Shown here piece by piece: positions 1 through 5,472 of a stretch of 5,472 nucleotides of DNA. The stretch lies in contig JBBREP010000162.1 in NCBI GenBank assembly GCA_038202885.1, forward strand, positions 1-5,472, read 5' to 3'. The position numbers were made by a program, and so were the translations under genes. The DNA comes from JBBREP01 sp038202885. Its GTDB lineage: Bacteria > Actinomycetota > Acidimicrobiia > IMCC26256 > PALSA-610. How positions within the stretch are numbered: the first letter of the stretch is position 1; every line of letters begins with the position of its first letter. The notes beneath the pieces were generated by a model. That model was not told where the DNA came from and ran no database searches. It saw nothing but the letters and a program-made list of their open reading frames with translations.

Positions 1-823
1 CGGCGTCGCGCTTCACTTGGGCGATGTTCTCGTCGGCCTTGGCCTTCAGGTTCTGGTACGCCTGCTCGGAGAGGTGGACGGTGCCTTCCTCGCCGGGCCG
101 GGGCAGGTTCACGCCGGTGAACTGCTTATAGGCGTCATAGATGTCGGCGACCTCGCTGATCGCGACGCCCTTGTCGCGGCCCTCTTGAACGACGTCGATG
201 GGACGTCCAGTGTTGTCGGGCGAGTTCCGCAATCCGACAGGGATGAGCATCTTCGTCTTGTGCGCCGACTTGGCGCCGTCGACCTTGTAGGGAATACCGC
301 CGACCGGACCCGTCGTTCCGTCGGGGTTGATCGTGCCGGTCATGGTGATGTCGTCGTGGATCTTGTCGCCGCGCAGCAACGCGATGACGGCGATCGTCAT
401 CAGCGTGCCGGCGCTCGGGCCGTCGATACGACCCTTGAGATTGAACTTGAACTCCTTGCCCGCGAGCGGCGAGCCGGTGAGGAGCGTGCCCACGGTGACG
501 GCGTTCCAGGCCGCGGCGCGCCACTGGTCACCGGTGCCCGACACTTCATCTTCTGAGAACGACACGCGCAACGTGCCGTCATCGGACGGGCCGATCTGGA
601 CTTGCAGGGGCGACGACACTCCCTTGGGAGGTGTGCTCGCCACGAAGGCGAGCGGCCACACCGTGACCGAATGCGTCGTGGTCACCGTGCCCGTCGCGCC
701 GGCCTTCGTCGTCGTGGCCTTCGACTGAGGCGTCGCCTTCGAACTCCCACCGCATGCCGCCGCGGTGAGTGCCCCAGCGACGATCACCACCACATACCGA
801 CGCATTACACGATCGCGAAGCAT
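1..823 (-). CDS. Exported Lon-like (S16) Ser/Lys protease, putative lipoprotein, 3' end outside window
   Basis: Reading leftward from ATG 823 gives 274 residues with no stop before the edge. Residues 1-24 look like a lipoprotein signal peptide: basic MLRDRVMRR, hydrophobic VVVIVAGALTAAA, then Cys24 followed by GGSS. The -3 residue is Ala rather than the preferred Leu, so the lipobox is imperfect. A Ser/Thr/Lys/Ala-rich linker follows (about 27-54). Residues about 73-237 resemble the Lon proteolytic domain: DGPSAG places the nucleophile at Ser137, and GPVGGIPYK places the general base at Lys180. The 43-residue gap equals that between E. coli Lon Ser679 and Lys722 (recalled). No AAA+ ATPase precedes it, so this is not Lon itself; it probably cleaves unknown substrates outside the membrane. 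After the domain comes a Lys/Glu/Ala-rich, probably helical segment (about 250-274) that runs off the edge. ATG 823 is preferred to the in-frame ATG 805 because only 823 has a Shine-Dalgarno (GGGAG, 5 nt away) and it supplies the basic n-region. The gene diverges from the CoA-transferase gene. Confidence 0.85.
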   Translation of the reverse strand, partial: MLRDRVMRRYVVVIVAGALTAAACGGSSKATPQSKATTTKAGATGTVTTTHSVTVWPLAFVASTPPKGVSSPLQVQIGPSDDGTLRVSFSEDEVSGTGDQWRAAAWNAVTVGTLLTGSPLAGKEFKFNLKGRIDGPSAGTLMTIAVIALLRGDKIHDDITMTGTINPDGTTGPVGGIPYKVDGAKSAHKTKMLIPVGLRNSPDNTGRPIDVVQEGRDKGVAISEVADIYDAYKQFTGVNLPRPGEEGTVHLSEQAYQNLKAKADENIAQVKRDA

Positions 824-824
824 C

Positions 825-840
825 AAATCTCCCAAGATTT
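825..840 (-). repeat. Inverted repeat enclosing the protease gene's ribosome binding site
   Basis: AAATCT (825-830) and AGATTT (835-840) are perfect 6-bp inverted arms around a 4-base loop. In the minus-strand transcript the loop is UGGG and the second arm begins with AG, so the GGGAG ribosome binding site spans the loop and the start of that arm. The hairpin would end one base before the start codon. It could reduce initiation when folded, or be a DNA operator. The stem is short and A/U-rich, so chance cannot be excluded. Confidence 0.35.
829..833 (-). promoter_or_regulatory. Shine-Dalgarno of the S16 protease gene
   Basis: On the minus strand the bases read GGGAG, 5 nt before ATG 823. This is the only convincing ribosome binding site near the alternative starts, and it decides for ATG 823 over ATG 805. 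The site lies within the inverted repeat 825-840. Confidence 0.6.
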
Positions 841-850
841 CGGTGGCGCG

Positions 851-856
851 ACCTTA
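851..856 (-). promoter_or_regulatory. Candidate -10 box for the S16 protease gene
   Basis: On the minus strand the bases read TAAGGT, fitting the actinobacterial TANNNT -10 pattern. Transcription would begin near 844, giving a leader of about 20 nt made up almost entirely of the inverted repeat and ribosome binding site. No good -35 hexamer lies at 16-18 bp spacing (a TGACA sequence is too close), so this is weak support. Confidence 0.25.
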
Positions 857-989
857 CTGAAGGCCGCTTGTCACTTCGCCTCTTTCGGCGCCGCGCCGCG
901 TTCTCTGAGTCAAATGGCCCAGTGGATCCGCGCGGGCGACCGCGCACCGCGCGAGTGTGTCGAACGGTGCGCGCGCAGCGCGACTCGCG

Positions 990-1001
990 TAGCGTGCGCC
1001 G
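990..1001 (+). promoter_or_regulatory. Candidate -10 box for a leaderless CoA-transferase transcript
   Basis: TAGCGT (990-995) fits the TANNNT -10 pattern and is separated from ATG 1002 by six bases, the spacing expected if transcription starts at the A of the start codon. No Shine-Dalgarno precedes this ATG, which agrees with leaderless translation, common in actinobacteria. No recognisable -35 hexamer was found. The assignment is inferred from pattern and spacing only. Confidence 0.35.
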
Positions 1002-2153
1002 ATGGACGCCAGGCCGGTACTCGACGGGCTTCGAGTGCTCGATCTCACCCGCAACCTCGCCGGACCGATGTGCACCATGCTGCTCGGTGACCTGGGTGCC
1101 GACGTGGTGAAGATCGAACATCCCAGCGGTGGCGACGACACGCGGCAATGGCTGCCGCCGGCGTGGAACGGCCGCAGTGCCACGTTCCTGGCTGCGAATC
1201 GGAACAAGCGCAGTATGGCCGTCGACCTCGACACGCCAGAAGGGCGCTCCCTGGTACTTCGGCTCGCGGCCGGCGCCGACGTTGTGGTCGAGAGCTTCAA
1301 GCCCGGTTCGCTCGACAAGCGCGGGCTCGGCTTCGAGACGGTGCGCGCGACGAACAAGCGTGTCGTGTGGTGTTCCATCTCGGCGTATGGCAACACCGGG
1401 CCGTGGCGCGACGTCGCGGGCTACGACCCCGTGCTCCAAGCCAAGACCGGGATCATGTCGCTCACCGGCGAACCCGATCGCTCGCCCGTGCGTCTCGGGA
1501 TCGGGGCCATCGATCTCGGCACCGCGATGTGGTCCGCCGTCGGCATCCTGGCGGCGTTGCGAGAGCGAGACACCACCGGGCTCGGTGGGCTCGTCGAGGC
1601 AAGCCTGTACGAGACGTCCACGTGGTGGCTGTCGTACTTCATCACCGGTTACCTCGCTGGCGGCGACGTGCCGAATCGTCAGGGGACGCGTACTGCGTTC
1701 ATCGCGCCGTACGAGGTGTTCCCGACGGCCGACGGCGAGATCATGATCGCGGCAGCCAACAACACGTTGTTTCGCTCGCTGGTCGGCGCGCTCGGTCTCG
1801 CCGCGTTGCTCGATGACCCGCGCTTTTCGACCAACGCCGATCGGGTCGCGCACCGAGAACAGTTGCGCGCTCGCATCGTCCTCGCGCTCGAGTCCGACAC
1901 CGCAACCGCGTGGGAGCAGCGGCTCAACGCTGCGTCGGTGCCGTGTAGCCGGGTGCGCACGGTCGACGAACTGCTCAACGACGAACAGCTGTCGGCCCTG
2001 GGTCTACTCACCGAGGTTGCCCACCCCGATATCGCCGACTTACGGCTGGTCGACATGCCGATTCGGCGCAACGGTAGGCGCGCGGAGCGCCTCAGAAGGC
2101 CTCCGGAACTGGGTGAACACACCAACGAGATCCTCGCTGAACTCCAAGAGTGA
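1002..2153 (+). CDS. Class III (CaiB/BaiF family) acyl-CoA transferase
   Basis: A complete 383-residue cytoplasmic protein of normal length for the family, which moves coenzyme A between carboxylic acids through an aspartyl-CoA thioester intermediate. Hallmarks in order: an N-terminal VLDLTRNLAGP segment and LGDLGADVVKIEHPSGGD (13-45, the nucleotide-binding part of CoA binding); RNKRSMAVDL (67-76); DVVVESFKPG (93-102); AYGNTGPWRDVAGYDPVLQA (128-147); IGAIDLGTAMWSA (167-179), where Asp171 is the expected nucleophile; and the C-terminal GEHTNEIL (371-378). The substrate cannot be read from sequence. The family covers formyl-, carnitine-, bile-acid- and succinyl-CoA transferases and the related alpha-methylacyl-CoA racemases, so no symbol is given. 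ATG 1002 is chosen because the conserved N-terminal motif begins within 15 residues of it. There is no Shine-Dalgarno, and a -10-like box sits just upstream, suggesting a leaderless message. The gene stands alone: divergent from the protease gene, convergent with the lyase gene. Confidence 0.93.
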   Translation: MDARPVLDGLRVLDLTRNLAGPMCTMLLGDLGADVVKIEHPSGGDDTRQWLPPAWNGRSATFLAANRNKRSMAVDLDTPEGRSLVLRLAAGADVVVESFKPGSLDKRGLGFETVRATNKRVVWCSISAYGNTGPWRDVAGYDPVLQAKTGIMSLTGEPDRSPVRLGIGAIDLGTAMWSAVGILAALRERDTTGLGGLVEASLYETSTWWLSYFITGYLAGGDVPNRQGTRTAFIAPYEVFPTADGEIMIAAANNTLFRSLVGALGLAALLDDPRFSTNADRVAHREQLRARIVLALESDTATAWEQRLNAASVPCSRVRTVDELLNDEQLSALGLLTEVAHPDIADLRLVDMPIRRNGRRAERLRRPPELGEHTNEILAELQE

Positions 2154-2203
2154 CCCCGACGCAGCGCTACAAGTGCTGGAGGACCACGCCAGGCCACCAT
2201 GCT

Positions 2204-2251
2204 CCGATGCGTCGTTGGACCCCCGTATACGGGGGTCAAACGACGCATCGG
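2204..2251. terminator. 48-bp near-perfect palindrome between convergent genes, probable bidirectional terminator
   Basis: The arms 2204-2227 and 2228-2251 are reverse complements with one mismatched pair (G2217 opposite A2238) and no spacer. The centre is CCCCCGTATACGGGGG. It begins 51 bp after the CoA-transferase stop and lies 12 bp beyond the lyase stop on the other strand, where a shared terminator is expected. RNA from either strand would fold into a stem of about 22 pairs with a small loop. Neither side has a U-tract, so it would be a hairpin-only terminator of the kind proposed in actinobacteria. The arms are longer than most terminators, so it may instead be one copy of a dispersed palindromic repeat. 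Confidence 0.6.
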
Positions 2252-2262
2252 GTCGCCCTTGG

Positions 2263-5200
2263 TCAGGATGGGCCGACGGTGGTTCTTGGGGTGTCGGCGA
2301 GGAGGAGCGCGATGTGTCGCGTGCCCGACGTGGCGCGCAACAACACCATGCGGTCGCCAACCCGATCGACGGCCCACTTCGCGCCGGCCAGCGTGACCCG
2401 GCCGAGGCCCAGTGCCTGCACCGTCACAGTGCCCGCGAATCGTCCTGCGGCGCGACTCAGGTTGACGGCGACCAAACTTCTCGCACCCAGCACGACGGTG
2501 CCCGTCAATCGCGCCGGTGCGCTCAATGGGCCGTCGCCACCCTGCCAGCGCATTGTCAATCGATCTGCCGGTACCGTCGCCCCGCGTGCCACCGGGTGCG
2601 CACCGTCGACGAGCAACACCGCACTATCGCCGGGGTCGGCGCCGTCACCGTCGGCATCGTCGGAGTCGATGAGACCGTCGAGATCGTTGTCGAGCGTGTC
2701 GGCACCGCGCGCGCCGGCGACGACAAGCACCGTCGATGGCTCGCTCGCCGCGCCCGACGCATCCGTCACGACGAGTTGGAGTCGGTATGCACCGGTTCGG
2801 TCGGCGCGCAACGTCGGAGCCCGCGAGGTCGCGCCGGTGAGCACGCGAGCGCTCCCCGGTGGCGCGGAGGTGATCTGCCACTGCCAATGCAACGCACTGC
2901 CGTCGAGATCACACGCGCGACCAGGTATGACAACCGCAGCGCCGCGCGCGACGCGCCGGTCGGCGCCGGCATCGGCGGCGGGAGCGGAGTTACCGATGCC
3001 ATGGAAGCGCACGGTGCGGTTGCCTTCGAGCATGGCGGGAATGGCGTAGCCGCCGCGATAGGTCAAGGAACACGCGCCGTCAGCCGCAGTCGCCGCCACA
3101 CCGAGAAGCGACGTGGCCACGCGCGGCGCCTCGCCTTCGGCGTGTAACTCGAACGAACCGGGCTCAACGGTCCATGCGATGCGGCCGCGAGTGGCGGTCG
3201 TTGCGACCACGACGCCGCCGACCGACACGCTGGTGGCGTCGAGCGCGTCGAGCGCCACGATGTTTCCCGCCGCGTTGCGCACGACGTTGAGCGAGGTGCC
3301 ATCGGTCGCCACCGACGACAAGCCGGGAACGGAGTCGGCGATCGTCGCACCCGAGGTGGCGACGTACGCGTCGAGTCGCTGGTCACCCGTGGTGGCGGTG
3401 AGCACCGCGAGGCCAGGTCGCGACCGATCGACGATCGCCGGCGCGGCACTCGACTCGGCGATTGGTACGAGCACTTCCACGGTGCGGGCCGCGGCCGCGT
3501 GCACCGTTGCATCAAGCGTCGCGTGCGTGAGCTGCACACCGCCGGGTGCTTCGTGTTCGTCGTCACGCACCGAGAACGACACGGGACCAGCCGTGCTCGC
3601 GATGCCGGTAGCGAGGCGCTCGCCTGCGTTCGTCCACGTACCGCCGCTCGAGTTCGCCGAGAAGGTGCCGCCCGACGTGCCGCCGCCGTTGCCGTGCAGC
3701 TGCCACGTGAGGTCGTGGGCCGTGCCGTCGGCGGTCGCAGCATCGTCGGTGACGACGACGAAGCGGTTGTTGAGCATGTCGAATCGTCGCGTGATCGTCG
3801 TTGGCGTCAGCCCGTACCGTGTCGTGACGGCCGCCGAGTCGACACCGTCGGTGTCGAGCGCGGAGTGCAACGTCGACTGACCATCGGTGGGTGGTCGACC
3901 CAACGGGTTGCTGAGCCACTTGATCGATGCAACGAGGAGATTGTCGGGGCCGTTGCCGTCGACGAGCACGACGTTGTGGTCGTTCGCCTCGTTCACAAGA
4001 CCGTGGCGCGTGAAGTCGAGGTAGCCCGGGTCGAGCGCAAGCGGTTGGCCGCCCGCATAGAGCGAGAAGGAGCCGGGATCAGCGTGTTCATGGCTTTCGG
4101 GCGCGCGGCCGACGCCGGTGCGATCACGCCCGAATTCGCTGGCCGTGTCGTGTTCGCCGAGCACGACGAGCTCGAGGGCCTGATTGTCCCAACCCGAACG
4201 CAGCACGGCATCGCCCGACTCCAAATAGGCGTGACTCGTCCAGGTCGGCACGGTCGGCGCGATCGTGTCGTCGTAGTTGACGATTGTGTCGTCGGCGAGG
4301 TCGACCGACCCGTCGGTTTCAAAGGGTTGCGGTGCGTTCGCCCAACGCCAGTAGGCCACCGACCTCGTCGACGCGGGCACGCTCGCTGGCAGCGCGCCGA
4401 AATAGTACGAGCGGCCCACGTTGGTGTCATCGATCGGCGCCATCGATCCGTCGGGCGCGGTCGTGTCGAGCATCCACCGTTGGGCGGCGGCGAACTCCGC
4501 GGAGTGCGCGTACGCAGGAACCGTCAGACCGCTCGTGGTGGTCCACGCGTGCGTCCCGAGGAACCGTTCCCACACACCGACGAACGGGATGACGTTCTGC
4601 ATCGAGTAGCGGAAGTACCAGGGCCCTTCGCCGTACCCACCGTCGCCGGGGTTCATCACGTACCGAAGCATGTCGTCGACGTTGCTCACGCCCCAGTCCC
4701 ACCACGTGCGCGCCTCGGTGGGATCGATATCGCCAGCAAGCACGACCGCGGCGATGGCAATGGCCGACGCACTCTTCGTGAGATGGTTGTTCTGCAGCAG
4801 CATCGCGGCACCCTGGGCCGACGCAGGATCGACGAAATTGCGATAGAGCTCAGCCGCGACGGCGTGGAGCCGGGTCACAACCGTGGCGCGCGACGCGCCG
4901 AAGTCGTAGCCCGCGCCCTGCATCGTGTCGAACGCCGTCGCGTAGTTGATGATTTCCTCGGACGTGTTGATGTCGCGGTCGATACCGCCGAGCGGCGGGT
5001 CGACGGCGAGCCGCGACCGGTCGTACATCGCGACGAGGAGGTCGCGCACACGGTCGCCGGCCGCGATACGTGCCGCGCCCGACGCGAACGGCACGATCGT
5101 GCCGGCGTCGACAGTGCGGTCGAGCGCGTACTCAAACGACAGCATCTTCGCGGCCCGTGACAGGTTGCGCTGGGCCACGATGGAGTCATCGCCGAGGGTG

Positions 5201-5472
5201 TCATGCAGATACGTGTGCGCACGCGAGTCGGCGCTGATGAACACAGTCCGATACGGCTCGCGCCCGAGGCGCGCCTGCAACGCAGGCTCGGTGCCGGGGT
5301 CATACGCCACCCGCGGCCGCACGGCCCCCGTGCCGGGCGGACCCGCGACCCGCGGGTGCGCGGCCGGGCCCGCGCCCGCGCCAGGGAGCGCGACGACCGC
5401 GACCAGCGCCACCGCGGTGGCGCCCATGGCCCGCGCGGAGCGAAACCGTCGAAACCGCCGAAACTGCCGAAA
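2263..5472 (-). CDS. Exported multidomain heparinase II/III-like polysaccharide lyase, start probably beyond window
   Basis: Numbered from the only in-window start, ATG 5427, the protein has 1054 residues. The frame stays open through 5472, and those upstream codons encode an Arg/Phe-rich stretch (FRQFRRFRRFRS) that would supply the basic n-region the hydrophobic MGATAVALVAVVAL lacks. No Shine-Dalgarno precedes ATG 5427, so the start probably lies outside. After the signal peptide comes an alpha-helical, toroid-like region (about 45-370) with QNNHLTKSA (Asn214, His215) and GYGEGPWYFRYS (Tyr265, Tyr271, Tyr274). The heparinase II/III beta-domain (about 395-800) carries SHEHADPGSFSLYAGG (His446, His448, Asp450), LDPGYLDF and DHNVVLVDG. 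By analogy with PL12, PL17 and PL21 lyases, Asn214/His215, Tyr271 and His446 or His448 are catalytic candidates for beta-elimination of a uronic-acid polysaccharide. The exact substrate is unknown. A PKD/Ig-like module (about 812-904), an Asp-rich calcium-binding segment (910-934) and an unassigned beta-rich tail (about 935-1054) follow. There are only two cysteines, Cys786 and Cys839. No SusCD, transporter or sulfatase gene is in view. Confidence 0.85.
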   Translation of the reverse strand, partial: FRQFRRFRRFRSARAMGATAVALVAVVALPGAGAGPAAHPRVAGPPGTGAVRPRVAYDPGTEPALQARLGREPYRTVFISADSRAHTYLHDTLGDDSIVAQRNLSRAAKMLSFEYALDRTVDAGTIVPFASGAARIAAGDRVRDLLVAMYDRSRLAVDPPLGGIDRDINTSEEIINYATAFDTMQGAGYDFGASRATVVTRLHAVAAELYRNFVDPASAQGAAMLLQNNHLTKSASAIAIAAVVLAGDIDPTEARTWWDWGVSNVDDMLRYVMNPGDGGYGEGPWYFRYSMQNVIPFVGVWERFLGTHAWTTTSGLTVPAYAHSAEFAAAQRWMLDTTAPDGSMAPIDDTNVGRSYYFGALPASVPASTRSVAYWRWANAPQPFETDGSVDLADDTIVNYDDTIAPTVPTWTSHAYLESGDAVLRSGWDNQALELVVLGEHDTASEFGRDRTGVGRAPESHEHADPGSFSLYAGGQPLALDPGYLDFTRHGLVNEANDHNVVLVDGNGPDNLLVASIKWLSNPLGRPPTDGQSTLHSALDTDGVDSAAVTTRYGLTPTTITRRFDMLNNRFVVVTDDAATADGTAHDLTWQLHGNGGGTSGGTFSANSSGGTWTNAGERLATGIASTAGPVSFSVRDDEHEAPGGVQLTHATLDATVHAAAARTVEVLVPIAESSAAPAIVDRSRPGLAVLTATTGDQRLDAYVATSGATIADSVPGLSSVATDGTSLNVVRNAAGNIVALDALDATSVSVGGVVVATTATRGRIAWTVEPGSFELHAEGEAPRVATSLLGVAATAADGACSLTYRGGYAIPAMLEGNRTVRFHGIGNSAPAADAGADRRVARGAAVVIPGRACDLDGSALHWQWQITSAPPGSARVLTGATSRAPTLRADRTGAYRLQLVVTDASGAASEPSTVLVVAGARGADTLDNDLDGLIDSDDADGDGADPGDSAVLLVDGAHPVARGATVPADRLTMRWQGGDGPLSAPARLTGTVVLGARSLVAVNLSRAAGRFAGTVTVQALGLGRVTLAGAKWAVDRVGDRMVLLRATSGTRHIALLLADTPRTTVGPS
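5441..5472. repeat. 9-bp tandem repeat in the lyase N-terminal region
   Basis: On the plus strand the units CGAAACCGT, CGAAACCGC and CGAAACTGC are followed by a partial CGAAA at the window edge, about 3.5 copies. On the minus strand, in the lyase frame, each unit adds a Phe-Arg-Arg (or Phe-Arg-Gln) triplet. Because 9 bp is three codons, copy-number change would keep the frame and alter only the charge of the signal peptide. The array may extend beyond the window. Confidence 0.6.

Noticed and set aside
17..556. Plus-strand open frame of 179 codons at the left edge
   Set aside because: The opposite strand carries the S16 domain with an intact Ser/Lys dyad, so this is its shadow.
845..1001. Search for -35 elements, tRNA, small RNA or an additional small gene in the divergent region
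   Set aside because: No -35 hexamer at correct spacing, no cloverleaf and no start with a ribosome binding site. The GC-rich repeats such as GCGCGC are too simple to count as structure.
579..1853. Minus-strand open frame of 424 codons opposite the CoA-transferase
   Set aside because: It overlaps the protease start region in another frame and the CoA-transferase antisense, has Arg/His/Gly-rich low-information composition and no recognisable motif.
2154..2262. Small open frames reading through the palindrome on both strands
   Set aside because: The similar peptides on both strands result from the palindrome's symmetry. No ribosome binding site or conserved coding signal supports them.
1813..3147. 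Plus-strand open frame of 444 codons spanning the CoA-transferase end, the palindrome and the lyase 3' end
   Set aside because: It crosses two real genes in other frames and runs through the palindrome, and its composition is that of a shadow frame.
3499..5160. Long open frame on the plus strand, 553 codons, opposite the lyase gene
   Set aside because: It is antisense to a gene with clear lyase motifs, is rich in Arg/Val/Gly/His as GC-rich shadow frames are, and shows no domain, signal or ribosome binding site.
5428..5472. Possible twin-arginine (Tat) signal in the RRFRRFR stretch of the lyase
   Set aside because: The pattern does not fit S/T-R-R-x-F-L-K, since Arg follows where Phe is needed. 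The arginines come from the 9-bp repeat, so a general export signal is the safer reading.

Overview
The window comes from a GC-rich genome with dense GC3-biased codons, long antisense shadow ORFs, and lipoprotein and CoA-transferase genes of actinobacterial style. An actinobacterium is likely, possibly an environmental lineage such as Acidimicrobiia. That placement is inferred from style and was not tested.

Layout. (1) Positions 1-823, minus strand: the 5' part of a gene for an exported, probably lipid-anchored protein carrying a Lon-type (S16) Ser/Lys protease domain without an ATPase. The gene runs off the left edge. (2) Positions 824-1001: a 178-bp divergent intergenic region. It holds the Shine-Dalgarno of the protease gene inside a small inverted repeat, and -10-like boxes facing both ways. 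One of these sits 6 nt before the ATG of the rightward gene, which suggests a leaderless transcript. (3) Positions 1002-2153, plus strand: a complete class III (CaiB/BaiF-type) CoA-transferase. (4) Positions 2154-2262: a short convergent intergenic region dominated by a near-perfect 48-bp palindrome with no spacer, probably a shared terminator or a dispersed palindromic repeat. (5) Positions 2263-5472, minus strand: a very large exported heparinase II/III-like polysaccharide lyase. In order it has a signal peptide, an alpha-helical lyase domain, a beta-rich lyase domain with the His-Glu-His-Ala-Asp motif, a PKD/Ig-like module, an Asp-rich calcium-binding segment and an unassigned C-terminal domain. 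Its true start probably lies beyond the right edge.

The three genes do not form an operon: the first two diverge and the last two converge. Two encode exported proteins acting outside the cytoplasm (proteolysis and acidic polysaccharide cleavage). The middle one is a cytoplasmic acyl-CoA enzyme. No mobile element, CRISPR array, tRNA or rRNA was seen, and nothing clearly indicates a new multi-gene system. The least ordinary items are the palindrome, the ATPase-free exported Lon-like protease, and the uncharacterised C-terminal part of the lyase.
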